DNA of 64,000 bases from Irpex lacteus (Eukaryota > Basidiomycota > Agaricomycetes > Polyporales > Irpicaceae): assembly GCA_001986395.2 (NCBI GenBank), contig MQVO02000055.1, positions 43,080-107,079 on the forward strand. The letters run 5' to 3'. How positions within the stretch are numbered: position 1 is the stretch's first letter; every line of letters begins with the position of its first letter. Below the pieces are notes generated by a model, which had not been told where the DNA came from, searched no databases, and worked only from the letters and a program-made list of their open reading frames with translations. This document shows, piece by piece, positions 33,160 to 45,759 of this stretch. The position numbers were made by a program, and so were the translations under genes.

Positions 33160-35849
33160 ACTTGATGATGCGTAGATTTATGGAGGGGTAAGAGAGTGTA
33201 GAAAGTTGGAGGGTCGAGTGAAATGGTCGGTATGAGGGATAGAAAGGAAGATAGAAAACGTCAGGCTAAAGATTAAAACACGTTAATTTCATACTAGGAG
33301 CATCATGAACGATGTAAGTACGTACCAGCCAGTGCAAGACGGTGTGATGAGGTTGAGCAAGCAACTTGGGGAAAACAGCCCGTTGACGGGCGAGTATTTA
33401 TACCATGTCTTCCAGGATACAAATAGCACCCCGAATCACCGAACTGTACTGCGCTGTTCTGTCATTGATGGAAGTTATGGCCTCATCTGGCCACCAGAAC
33501 CGAGACTCCTACTGTATAGAACAACACCTTATTTGCAAGTGGAGACGGGGATGTTGACTTCTGAGCCGAAATCAAGCGTGGACACAGTCGAAGATCAGTA
33601 GCGTGCAAATTGCGTGGAGCGTACGTGGGGCTTTCGTTGCGAGGTTTTGCTCGAGTATCATGGACGTTTGTTGTTCAGTGTCCGTTACGCAGGCTAGATG
33701 CTCCATGTATCGTGGACGACGAGACACAGCACGGTTTAGGCGAACGGACCAGAAGGCAAATCGTGAGATGCCATTTCATAACACAATCACTAAATTGCGC
33801 ATTCACCTTGTACCCAGCCTGTCTGACGCTGCACTCTTCAGACCGAGGTTTCTGATAAAAACCAGTCATGCTTCTTTGTGGAGCACTCGCCTAGCGACAG
33901 AGGACGCTTCAACAGCGCTTGAGTGTTGTAGCCGCTAGCGTACATACCCTCCGCCACATATATTGGTAACCGCTGTAGACATTGCAGCCATCTAGGGTGT
34001 TATTGACAAGGTCAGCTATAAATATCTTGTTCTATTGATGTTCTAAACTTCCTGATACAGTATGTACTGTAGTCTTGGAAAGTTGACGAACAAAGATTAA
34101 TTCCGCGTTGCAGTTGATTGTCGTAGGGGCCATCAATTCGCGTTATTGCGCATTGACTGGTTGGACTTACCTTGCGACACCTCCCCAAGCTTGACAATGG
34201 GCTGATGCGGGATTTCATATGCAGCACGACTTCTATCTTGTGCACTGCTTCCTAAGTTATGAAGCGCCATCAGTAGTACTTGCCAGCGGTTTTGCACTTG
34301 CCAACGAGCCGGTTCCGAAAGCAATGTTCTTCGTCTAGAAATTGAACGGCCCAACAGCCCAATAAGTACACAGTCATATAGAATACCAATGTGACGCTCC
34401 CGAGAGCATTAGCACCAGTACTGGGGTGAAATCAGGCTAGCTTGAAGACATCGTGTTGTCAACATTGAACACTGGATCACAGCGTCATCATGGTTATGCA
34501 GTCGCCTGTTTGTGCATGTTTGGCAGTAGCCTCCGATCTTCATAAACGCAGAGATAGTTGTCAATAATTGCTGGGAAAGTACGCGTTGGCCATGAAGGAG
34601 GTGAGAAGCCAGTTATTCCTCGAAAAGGCAGGAGAATAGTCGAGCGCTCTTGCCACGTGGTAAATCACGAGACTACGCCTGAGTGCGAGACACAGTGGCC
34701 ACAACAGTGACCCAGCCTCAGACTACCCAGGTGACCTCTTCCAGACTGGTTCTCAAATAGCATACTTGTCACTGGTTCAGTAAATACCACCAAGACCAGT
34801 CTCGAAATGCGGGGAATGAAGATCAGGATCAGGATGAAAAGTCTTCGAGTGGACGATCAGCGACATACGGATCAGCGTCCTGGGGCCATCGATTGCGGGG
34901 GAACGCACGTCGACGAGAGACTTTTCACGTGTGTCTTGGCAATATAGCCTACGGTCGGGTTTTCGGGTTGTTGGTTTCAAGTTTTTATGTACTGTATAAA
35001 TCAGAGCATAGCGGACGGGCTTGTGACGCGTGACCAAAAGTTTGTCAGCGGATGAGCGGACGAGGATGAAGCGGGACGTGACACCCATCCGCTAGCGGAC
35101 CAGCCCTTGCCCCGCAGGGCCGCAAAATTCGAGTTCAACTGGAGTTTCGACGGTCACAAGCGGACGAGCCAGTCATGACGCGTGACAACTTGCGTATAGC
35201 GGAGGGGACAGAGGGTGTGTGACGCGTGACCGTCCGCTATGGTGTGATTTATACAGTAGTGTGGGGCAGACCGCGGCTTGTCTGCTACACTCTTAGTACC
35301 GCAGGACTACGTAAATTCTCTCGACTAAGGTCGGTGCTATCACGGTGTGTAATGCTTCAATCGTATCATGGTGGAAGCTGATTGCATTATCTCCATCTAT
35401 GCAGACACTAACGCCGTAAAGATTGGAGACACAACCAGAGGCTGCCGCTGTGACCAGGAGTTTCCGTAAACCCCTAGATCTTGACAGTGGTCGTGTGAGT
35501 CGCGTGTGAGTGTCTTCTACATATCCAGTGACTCGTACACCTTGCCTGACAGGTGTGTACTGATGCATGCTTCATTTTTGGTCTTCGATCTGCCAGTACG
35601 AGCAACCCGTGACTTTGACATATAACTCAAGCTCCCAAACCTCTGATCGGTCTCTGAAACTCCATATCGTGTATACGTACGACGTGGTTGGGCGACAAGA
35701 TAAGAACGTTCGATTTGCAACTCTCCTCGGACTTTAGATCTCGTTCTGAACGAAGCCCGACCAGTATACCAGTTCCCTAGCTGCTCTCACCCAACCACAA
35801 AACTCAAGGGCGACGATACGAATATTGAGAACGACAGGCATACCATACA
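33160..35849. other. 2.7 kb intergenic region containing a MITE
   Basis: No gene could be supported in this long gap. The only clear structure is the inverted-repeat element at 34992-35256. The flanks should hold the promoters of the secreted protein (minus) and the permease (plus); a TATAAA on the minus strand lies near 33396. Confidence 0.5.
34992..35256. mobile_element. 265-bp MITE-like element with TA target duplication
   Basis: The element starts CTGTATAAATCA and ends with the exact reverse complement, TGATTTATACAG. The inverted repeat extends to about 27 bases with two mismatches (…CATAGCGGACGG). It is flanked by TA on both sides (34990-34991 and 35257-35258), the target preferred by Tc1/mariner-like elements. 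Inside, a TAGCGGA/AGCGGA motif recurs in both orientations, TGACGCGTGAC occurs three times, and a perfect CCGCTAGCGG palindrome lies near the middle (about 35090). There is no ORF. These are the hallmarks of a non-autonomous miniature inverted-repeat transposon. Confidence 0.75.
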
Positions 35850-38571
35850 ATGGCTAGCCACGACACCGAACGTGACGCAGATGGATACTCGCTATCCAGC
35901 ACGCTCGACAACGATGATAAAGTCTTGCAGGACATTGGGTACAAGAATTCATTCAAACGCGAATTCACGAACCTCGCCACCGTAAGCCTTCTATTGCTAC
36001 TCTCTTCCCTCTGGGTCTGGCTGCGGCCGAGTATTCAGCTCACATGTGCCATAGATCAGCTTCGCATTCAGCATTATGGGTCTCTGCTCAAGCGTTGCCA
36101 CTACCTTCAATACCCCTCTCCTGATCGGCGGACCATCTTCTGTTACATGGTGCTGGATATTGGGCTCCTGTATGAGTTTGACATTGGGTACGAGTATCGC
36201 AGAGATTAGTAGCGCGTTTCCGACATGTGGGGGGATGTACGTTTATTTCTCTATTTTACTGCTGCCATGAGTGAAAGAGCGATTTACTGACGTGAGAGGG
36301 ATATTTAGGTATACTGCTTCGGCGTATCTATGTCCAAAGAGTTGGAGACCGATCGTCGGTTGGATAATTGGGTGGTTGAACCTCTTCGGTGAGTCTCCTG
36401 CATAAGTTTACCACTACCGAGTTGTTATCACAAACCACTACATTGACTCTTAGGGCAGATCGTTGGTCTATCATCCAGCGAGTTTGGACTGGCAAACATG
36501 ATATGGGCAGCAGTTGTCATTGGAAAAGTAATTAAAAGCACCGCCGTCGACTCACACGTCCATTGCAATTTTACTGACGCGCTTCATATGTAGGATGGGC
36601 ACTACGAGTTAACAGACGGCAAGATTGTCGGGCTGACCACAGCATTGCTAATCGTTCACGGACTATTGGTGCGTAGTATGGCCTACGAGCCTCCCAATAG
36701 TGTGGACTTAATGTACTGTTTGACCACAGAACTGCCTTGGCACACGCTACCTCGCCCGCTTCACGTCCTCCTTTGTTTTCATTAACCTCGGTGCCACTCT
36801 GAGTATGTCCAACGCATTTTCCTAGCGTACGTTCATTAACTTCAACCTCCTAACTATGCTTCCACTAGTCATTATCATAACGCTCCTCGCCATGACACCC
36901 CGCTCGGAGATGCGTGCCGCGGCATACGTGTTCGGCTCACAGGGGTTTGTCAACCAGACTGGTGGGTGGAACAATGGGCTGGCATTCATGTTCGGGCTCT
37001 TGAGCGTCCAGTGGACTGTATGTACTCGCACCCCTTCTTCCATCTCTTCTGGAGTGCAGGACGCTAAAGCCACTCGCCGGGTTTTAGATGACTGGCTATG
37101 ATGCGACTTCACATATCTCGTACGTGGAGTGCTGTGCAGATGTTGATCATGCTCCTTAATGGCTAACTATAGCGGTATAGGGAGGAAATTAAACGCGCAG
37201 CGTATGCAGGTGATCCCATAGAGACTGGTCATTATATGAGTCCTTAGCTAACGAGAATTTCGGTGTTGTAGCTCCTGTGGCTATATTTATTGCAGGTCTG
37301 TCCTGGAATTCTTGAACGCTTCTGAGTCAAGGCCACTTACCGATTGTTATGTTAGTCATTGGCACAGGCTTAATAGGATGGCTACTCAATATTGTCCTTA
37401 TAATATGTTCTGGACCTCTGTAAGTGTCCATTATATCTATATCCCCTGTTGATTGACTTACTGACATCTGTTCAGCGATGATCTACCAGGAGCTTCTGGA
37501 TCGGCCTTTCTTGAGGTCAGTCCACTTATTTGGCAACCACTACACTCACTATCACAACTCGGCCAGCTGACTGCATATCCAGATTATGGTCCTTCGTATA
37601 GGCAAGGCCGGTGCACTAGTCCTCTGGGTACATTTTCTCTATACTTTCACAAGGCTCTCTCCTTACAACTCTTCCATCTAAGACACCTGTCTGCATGACC
37701 GCCTTCTTCGTTTGTCAGACTGGCCTGCAAGCAGGGTCCCGGTGTATCTACGCCTTCGCAAGGGATCGCATGCTGCCATTCCCCTTCTCACATTCTTCCC
37801 TCGATTTGTCACGAATAAATGGGTATACGAAGACGCCTATCAGGGCCATATGGTTTGTTGCGCTCGGAAGTGTATTGCCTGGGCTGTTGTTGTTTGCTAG
37901 GTACGTATCATGCCCGATAGCACGTTGGAGGACCATCTGTGTTGTGTTTACCGAACACTGACGGGATTGTGTAGTGAGGAAGCCGTGAACGCCATCTTCG
38001 CGATGACAGCTATGGCCTACGATCTCAGTTATATTGTACCTATCGTCCTGTACGTCCTTTCACTCTGCTCACTCTGTATCCATGCCATATTCTGACGATA
38101 CTTGCTACAGTCGACGCGTCTTCACTAACCACCCTGAAGTCCAATTTAAGCCTGGCCCGTTCTACTTGGGTCCTGGGTGGCTCGGCTGGGTGGTCAACAT
38201 AATATGTGTCCTGTGGACGCTGTTCGTCTGCATCATATTCTCGATACCTAGCTATCTGCCCGTGACGGCGGTCACAATGAACTATGCCTCCGTAAGTCGC
38301 TTCTATGGCGTTCTCCCGACACCGGGCTGAAGGTGTTCTCCAGGTCTGCACTTTTGGAGTGGTCATCCTATCACTGATATGGTACTTCCTTGGGTGTGTT
38401 TCTCTCTCTTTCCTCTACTTTGGACATTACTGAGTAACCTTGTGCAATGTGCATCGATGTAGAGGAAACCGGGTTTATCATGGGCCGCTCTCAGATGTGG
38501 ACACACCCAAGCCAAGCGATGACGGTAAAGGAGAGGAAGAACAGCATGAATTTGAGGACAAGAAAGCATGA
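35850..38571 (+). CDS. APC-superfamily amino-acid/GABA permease, copy 1
   Basis: Eighteen exons (35850-35981, 36055-36236, 36309-36388, 36454-36527, 36594-36668, 36730-36802, 36869-37017, 37088-37119, 37181-37209, 37272-37295, 37356-37419, 37476-37515, 37583-37627, 37683-37900, 37975-38049, 38111-38291, 38344-38393, 38463-38571) encode about 543 residues. Family motifs: FKREFTNLATISFAFSIMG, NTPLLIGGPSSVTWCWILG, AEISSAFPTCGGMYTASAY, PIVGWIIGWLNLFGQ, MTGYDATSHISEE and FKPGPFYLG. These match fungal GABA/choline-type permeases with 12 membrane spans; both ends are hydrophilic. The substrate is not determined. Copy 2 (45760-48589) has the same early exon lengths (182, 80, 74, 75, 73, 149 nt), but copy 1 carries five introns that copy 2 lacks. 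The stop lies only 85 bases from the stop of the convergent SET gene. Confidence 0.88.
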
Positions 38572-38656
38572 CATTAGGTACATCAGTGTATTTTTGTGCT
38601 GTTTGCTTGAATACTGGATGCTTTTATTCGAATCTCCAGCCTTCCGCTTCGGTTAC

Positions 38657-40094
38657 CTATACTAGCTCGATACCCTGCCCTCTTGCTTCCTCGATAGCAC
38701 TTTCCTCCTTGTCTTTGGCGAATTGAACAAGCGGGGTCAAGATATCCCGTTGTCCTACGAAACGCGTCAGACAAGCCAACGACTCTAGTAGACATAAAGG
38801 ACCGACCTTCTACATAATGTTCAAGCATCGTTCTCACTTCTGGCCTGATGCTTGTAGAGCTCGACGAAGCACTGGGGAGCCGACTCAGCAGACCTTCCGC
38901 CATTTCCGTAAGCAGCTCCGATGCCCATAATTCCTCCTCGTAAGGCTCCACATCCCCAGGATCCTCATCCATCTCGGCATTCATCGCCTTCACCGCTACC
39001 TTCACAGCTTCCCAGACCGGCTCCATACCCCGAGCATTCCTACCAACTTCCCACTTCCCCTGCCCAGTCGTGTTTGGATTTTGTGGCCCTCCGATCTTGA
39101 GCACGATCGTATCATCCGGATTGTTGGGTAAAGTGAAACCGTAACCGAGAATGAGCTCGGAGTTGGGCTTCAAGCCATAGTTGTTGAAAAGCTCCGCTCC
39201 TGCTGGCGTTTCGGTGTGGATGACAAGTGATATGGATGGCTGAGCTTTGTCCTCGGGAGACCCCAGAACCTCCGGATGAGACACAACCCATGAGACAGGT
39301 TGACCTCGAGCATGGTTCAGCGAGTCTACTCCAGGCAGTAAGACTGGATAGGAATCCGGTTGAGAGATGAGAGACGGTTGTTTTGATAGCAGGGTGGAGG
39401 GAAATGCCCGCGAGGAAAGGTAGGTAGCTGCCCGTTGATAGTACTCAAAGAGGTATTTCTCTACGACGTGCGTGAACAAGCTTCGAAGGTCCTTTACGCA
39501 TGCTTCCCACTCTGCCTGCCATAGATTTATGCGATCGATGGTTGCGCCGTGCAAATTCGTTCCGCGGAAAGCTTCCAGCTCCTCGTTCGTGAAGTATGTG
39601 GATGTGCGAAGTTGAGATTGATCAGGGAGAATGTCGATGTACGGACTATGTTGGAGTTCTGGTGGCAAGCTGGGATCATGATCATTGTCAATACGGCTGT
39701 GTGCTCGTTTCTCCTATATGCACGCACCTTGTACCTCCATAGACCCAGTGCAGCGATACGTAGGTACAGACGAGTTGTCGCTCGTTCCATGCCTGCAAGA
39801 TCTCTGCTTCCTTGAAGATCGCAACCAGAGCTTGTCTTGCTAGTGCTGGAGTGATGGCAAGGGAGAAAGGGCAAGAAACGATTGATGTATTCTGCGCTAT
39901 TTTATCCCGAGCGATGACATTGAAGCCAGAGGGCACTAGCAAATGCAAGTGTGTGAGTACTGCTTCACTTCAAGCTTTGCGCGAAGTTTTTGTCAGTTAC
40001 CTGGATCGAATACGACGTTTGGTTCGATGAATCCGCCTCTATTGGTAAGCCATTCACGAAATAGCGTTACTTTATCCAACTCTTGCCTGCTCAT
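38657..40094 (-). CDS. SET-domain lysine methyltransferase (RKM/Rubisco-LSMT type)
   Basis: Four exons, 40001-40094, 39728-39935, 38807-39669 and 38657-38754, about 420 residues. The start MSRQELDKVTLFREWLTNRG begins the usual N-terminal helix. The split SET domain shows VPSGFNVIARDKI, the DSLNH motif (LLPGVDSLNHARGQPVSW) that forms the AdoMet pocket, and ELFNNYGLKPNSELILGYGF with the catalytic tyrosine. The Rubisco-LSMT-type C-terminal helical region ends in LVQFAKDKEESAIEE. Fungal members (Rkm family, Set10/11) methylate lysines of ribosomal proteins or translation factors. The final intron (38755-38806) was placed so that the frame continues HYVEGQRDILTPLVQF rather than the low-quality read-through. 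Convergent with permease 1. Confidence 0.83.
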
Positions 40095-40392
40095 GTTTAG
40101 AAGAGCTTGATAGCTTGTAGATTGAAGTCATGTTAAGGCTCTTGGTCTCGAGTGTGTGTGGGTTCAGGTTTAAGTCACGCTAATACGCACGGACGTCACC
40201 GGGCGTGACTCCAAAGTGAAAGCAGTGACCTGCAGTGACTTGGCAAAATTCAAGTCATGAAATGTGTATCATTGGGACAGTTCAGTCGTAGAATCAGAAT
40301 CTCAAGCTACAGTTTACAGTCCTTTAAAAGGATGATTGTTTAAAACTTTCCAAAGCAGATGTCCGAGTCGGAGTCACCATAACGCCTCCGGG

Positions 40393-43300
40393 TCAAAGGA
40401 CATTCCTCGGCGACCAACCAGGGTTGTTCACAGCAACAGGTCCGACACCTCCTTGCAGCGCATCATCCAGCACCAGCTTCAACTGTGGGGATACCGAAGA
40501 TCCAGTCAACTGCCAAAGTGCAAGGGCCACAGTGTTCTTCCCGTTGTGGTTGAGAATGCCTGTCGGAACGGGGAACTTGGTCTGTGGGCCGAAGTTTGCG
40601 ACGCGCTACAAGTAGCGTACCAACTAGTGAGTATCATAGTTAATCGACCGAAACCTCATGATTCTTACCTTGCCATATTGCCATCCATTGACAAACAGTA
40701 GCGCACGGTAAGCCTGACCTGCGGGTTCCGTAAATTCGAAGCTGAAGAAAGCGTCGACATCTTTGGGAACGTCCAGCTCAAACGTAGTAACAAAGAATCC
40801 CACTCCAGGTCCATTCGGCAACCCTTGGGATGGTGACCTGGTCGACCACTTGGCGGTGGAGAATCCAGGAAGGTGCCAACCTGAGCGTTCACCGAATAAA
40901 CCTCCTTCATTGAGGACACCCCGGAGCTTATCTGGGAAGCTGTTGAAAAGCGAAGGTTTAGGGCCAGTAATAGAGCAGTATAGATACCTCCACTTACTTC
41001 GTGTACCCTCCCAGTTTTCCTTGAACCTTCCAAGTAGTAATGTTACCACTGGTGAGAGCGAATCCAGGAATTCCACGAGGAGATCGCTCTATATTAGATC
41101 GTATATCAATGTCAACATTCTCGCAGGATCGACACTATCTGACTCACCAGTAGGATCTTCGTCGTTACCCATGTGGTCCTGCACTACCGTGATAACGTTA
41201 TCTTGTCCGATCTTGACACTCCCAGCAGGGAACGTGAACAGCGTGTTAGTCTGTTCGTCAGACAGGCTAGAGGTTGTGTTGATGAAGTGGGAGTTGATAA
41301 ATACAGAAGCGGCAAAAGCTGGATTCCAAGAGTCAACAGTGAATGGAGTTAATAAAATTGCAAAACGTACCGCTTCCGCCGTTTATCGTGAGGTTCACGG
41401 CTGTCGTTGAGGGCGTCCCGTTGAAGTGCCCACGCCAGAGTACGATGTTCTCACAGCTGAAATCTCGAATAAGATCGGCCATTCTAAACAAAGAATGACG
41501 TTTCTTGAAGACCACTCACAAGCCATAGTCACAACCTGACAGAGAAGTCGCGTGAGCATCAAGCACAGACGAAGCAGGCAATATACCACAACGCACCATA
41601 CAATACCCGCCCATCCCCGAACAGCGGCTGTGTGATGTTCGTAGTCGTATGATCCGCAGTCACCCACTTCGAATCGTCGAACCGATCCTTCACCTCCGGC
41701 AAACTGTCCTGGAACTTCCATCCCGTGAGGCTAGGCACTCTGATATCCTTCTCCTTGTTCAACGTAAACTCCAACTGGCCTTGCAAGAATCCCGGAATCT
41801 GGTCCACCTCGGTGACGCGGACGTTCTGTCCATTCCACGTGACGGACTTCACTGTCGGAGGAACGAGCAAGCTCAAATCTGTGCTTGCGTTTAGGTCACC
41901 TCTAAGTGACAGCTTCGTGCCGTCGCTGGATATGGAGGCGTTACGGACGAGATTCGGACCGCCTACTAGGATGGTGTTGTTACTTCCAAACTGCCAGAAC
42001 GCGCTGAAATCACCCTTGCCAGGGAGGACTGGGGCGAAGTAGGCTGACGCGATGGACGCATCTGCGTAAATAAGCAACGGCGCATCATCCGATTGTGGCT
42101 TCACAACCGGTCGGATGGAGTTCGCCTTGAAGCTACCAGGAGGGAAGGAGAACACGCTGTCGTCGATAGCGAACTCGGTACCCTCGTTGGGGTCTCCGTA
42201 GAGCAAGATAACGTCGCGAGTGCCAATAGTGCCCGCAAACAGGATGCGCGCGGTCGAATACGTCAGTTTGCTGGACTTGCCGAAGGAGTAATCGGTGACG
42301 ATCACTCTGCTCTGGCGACCAATGAGTGAAATCGTATTGCCAGGAAGCTGCTGGGGGATTCGGAGTGTACCACGACTAGTTGGGACGGTCAGGCTGTAGG
42401 AGATGGTGTCCCTATTTATGAAAGAAGGGGAGGTCAGGTTCATCTTATTTGCTTTTCGTAGTAGATGTTGGTTACTCACGTTGAAGACGAGTTCGCCTGC
42501 CTCACGAGGTAGAAACCTGCGCCAGAGTCGGGGTTCCTCAGCAGTGTAACGAATGCAGCAGCGTTGCTGACAATCACTCCTGGAATACCCGTCGTCGAGA
42601 TACCGACGAAGTCTGTCTTTGTGAATTCGGGGGAGCTGCGAAGGAAGAGGCCTTGACGCTTGAGTTCGTCGAATTTGGTATCGAGGGCACGGTTTTCACG
42701 AATGGAGGCACCGTAGTCGTAGCTGCCGTACATGTAGTTAGCCAACAAGTTCATAACGACGATATCTTTCGGAATGCGCGCACCTGGTATATACGCCGGG
42801 CTCTGCTAGACCTCCCCAGTTCGTACCACTAGAAAATTGTACAACGTGAGCACTAGATGATACCACTGGAAACCCGAGCGAAAGGCGAGAAAGCACGTAC
42901 CCGTAGAGCATGTAGTACGAAATAAGTTTGACATTCGACGCCCAATTCCATTTGTAGAATACGTCCATGAAGTCTGAGCCCGTCAACACCTCACAAGCAT
43001 CGTAGCCAGGGCCACCCCATGGGTCGAAGGATCCACCCTGGAATTCTGGCATGTAAAAGGGTTGACTTGGGTTCACTGTTTCGTGGTACTGGTGATAGTT
43101 GGTGGTGACGGGAGCCCACACTGTGGGGTTAGAGCAATCGAAGTGTTGTGGATAGGAGTCCTGAGGTAGAGTGTATAAGTAGATGTTGAAGATTTCGCGA
43201 TAACTGTAAAGTAAACATACCAGGCCGTAGATATCCACAGCACCCGTGCCGTTGATGAAGTTGGAACCTTCACCTGGGTCGTTATACGTCCTAGCATTCG

Positions 43301-44521
43301 AGTTTACACTCTGCCCTGAATGTAAGAGTAAAGCAAGAAGCTACTCACAGTGGAACTACAATACCGTTGGCACGGTACTTTTCTTCGAGCTGAGCAAAGT
43401 ACTCCGCACGCTCAATAGGGCTTTGCGAATACTCGTTATCTGTGAGTTTCAATTTAGTAATGCTGGAGTTCACCGAAAGCATCAATAATGGGAGATGTCT
43501 GCTTACCAATCTGGACTGCAATAACAGGGCCACCGTTGGAAATCTGGTTTTCGACAGTCATGTCGATAATAGCGTCAACATATTGTTGCCAAGATGCTTC
43601 GATGTCTGACGCATTGGTTCGGAGCTCTGAGTGCGTGAGACTGGTCGACCACAGTGCAAGGCCTCCCGCTGTCGTTTCCGCGTTGATCTAAAGCAGCCAA
43701 GAGATGTGCACCTTAGCAGTCATATGCCCATGCCATACAGCATGTCAACGTACATAAGGGCCCGGACGAAGAACGATCCATATGCCGGCTTGCTTTGCGG
43801 CGTCGAACATGGGTTGGAGAGCTCGCCAGTCGTTGAAATCAAGCACCCCAGGCGCGGGGTTAGTCAACGCCCAATGGATGTAGATGCTAGCAAACTATTA
43901 GGACTCAAAGTCAATGATCTGTGACTGTATGGATATACCTGGCACCGTTGAGGCCGGCGGCGGACATCTTTTGGAATATATCGAGCCACAAATCGGGCAC
44001 TGGGAGGCGGAAGGTGTGGAACTCGCCAGAACTGATGGGATGTCAACACAAGCGTAGATAGTACAATAAAGAGCCAACTACACTGCTTACTGAAGGAAGA
44101 TGCGTTGATCATTGAGAAAGAGAGAGTAGTTATCCCACTGGACAGCCGTGGAGAAGTTCGTTGATTGCCTCGGCGGTTCAGTGCTCGCAGCAACAGCCAA
44201 GTTGGGCTTGCTCTCCTTCAAGCTAGTCGCTCTGATTCCGAACGTCGCAGGCCATGTCACCAAGACCAAAGCCAGCGATACTACTGCAGACAAAACCCAA
44301 TTGCGATACTTGCGTGTAGCCATGACGGGGTCTCGTCGAGGGATACCAGTACGAGTCTTGTGCTCGTCCTGAAAGCTGTATGGCCCCGAGACTGCAGCTT
44401 TATATCCCCCCTGACCCCTGTATGGTCCATAGCCGTCATCGGAAGAGTTCAGCGAAGTCATCGTTTCTCGACTTTCTGACCGCTCGTCGCGGTCCAAAGT
44501 CAACAGGTTCTCCGGCATCAT
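40393..44521 (-). CDS. lacA: GH35 beta-galactosidase with N-terminal membrane anchor, copy 1
   Basis: Sixteen exons (44091-44521, 43939-44031, 43754-43886, 43507-43687, 43349-43439, 43221-43290, 42901-43160, 42784-42828, 42480-42722, 41597-42411, 41520-41535, 41371-41456, 41148-41318, 40998-41088, 40669-40939, 40393-40605) encode about 1069 residues, normal for fungal LacA. The catalytic barrel shows [31 protein letters not shown], the acid/base site [13 protein letters not shown] and the nucleophile region FYMPEFQGG. Beta-sandwich domains follow, with a jelly-roll C-terminus ([16 protein letters not shown]). A ~66-residue Asp/Ser/Arg-rich tail precedes one membrane span ([16 protein letters not shown]), giving a predicted type II membrane protein. 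It hydrolyses terminal beta-galactosides of plant cell-wall polymers. The residue before NE is Asp, where the family usually has Glu. Confidence 0.9.
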
Positions 44522-45759
44522 TCAACCGTTTATAACTCCCGAGATCCAGTCAGGTGATCCGTTACGGTATGACGTCTTCCTCCCTCTGCAGGGGTGGGTC
44601 TGTTTCTTTCTTCTCGAGGATGTGTACAAGGGCTTGAGATTGTCGACCAGTATGTTGTGCCATCGTAACGTTGCTCTGTAAGTTTCACCTGGTGTCAAGA
44701 ATGGTGTGCCCCGTCTGTGAAACCGCCGCATTCGTTCCATTCTGTCTAATTAGCCATCATCGGTGTAAGATCGACTGCTTCTTTATACGCTTCGCCAGCT
44801 CATGATGCATGTGGACTGGTGAGCTCGTGAACTGACAGATGCAGGTAGAAATACTCATGCCAGTGATCATCTGCTCGTCGGTTTTGGTCAATAATCGTTT
44901 AACCCCGGGCCGCCAGTCTTGAATCCTGGAGTACCCGTATACATGTCGAAGCCTTGCCATGTGTGATGGTGTCGTAAGCTGTTTACTATCTAGAGATGGT
45001 AGTGTACTGCATGGAGCAAGTCTGAAGGAGACCGTCGATGATTGAGACTCGTCGTGACGGCCGATGCCGCATCGGCCAAGTCACGGTGCTACGGTAGTTC
45101 TGCCAGGGCGAGGTAGTTTCCTGGGTTCGTGAGGCTCCATATATCTATGCAGCTCGGATGTTTCCTCTGATAGTTGAGTAAGTAGTGTGTATATCTGGAG
45201 GAGAGTGGTAGTTTTGAGGAACATGAAGGTTGAGGCTCAGGCAGCTCGAAAACTTGAAGACTAGACTCATCTGAAATCTAATCTTTTGCCCAATGAGGAA
45301 GGCACATAAGCGCTCATTATGATATTCTTCCACTTGAGATTCCCCATGGCATGCGCCGTATAGCTTGTACTGAACTACAAATCCGGGCTCCCCCCGTGGG
45401 ATATATAGAGAGAGATCCAAGTAATCATTGCATAAGATAGATATCGCAAAAGGTATAAATCGTAAGACGTGCTATAATATCGTGTTGAACATATCACTTC
45501 CCTCATTCCCCCTTCGTAACCTTGGAAATAGCGTGTAGAGCCGGCCGATCTCGTTGAAGAGAACTACCGCCATCTTGTGTTGTGTTGTGTGACCCGCTTC
45601 TAAACGTGTAGTACGTCGTAAGCAGGTAAAAAGCTGTCCTCCCCGAATGGCTCCCGCATCTGGACTGTAGACTCCCTTGCAGCGTAGTATGACAGCCCAG
45701 AGGACGATGGGCTAGTGGGAGTTGGGAAGATATCAGACGTGTGTGAGCACCGGAGCTTC
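44522..45759. other. intergenic region, no gene seen
   Basis: About 1.2 kb between the start of galactosidase 1 and the stop of permease 2, both on the minus strand. It should contain the galactosidase promoter. Open frames are short and unlike any family I know; no repeat was found. Confidence 0.4.

Noticed and set aside
39668..39690. TTG as a start codon for the SET-domain protein.
   Set aside because: Two upstream exons join in frame and add the normal N-terminal part of the family, so the TTG is internal.
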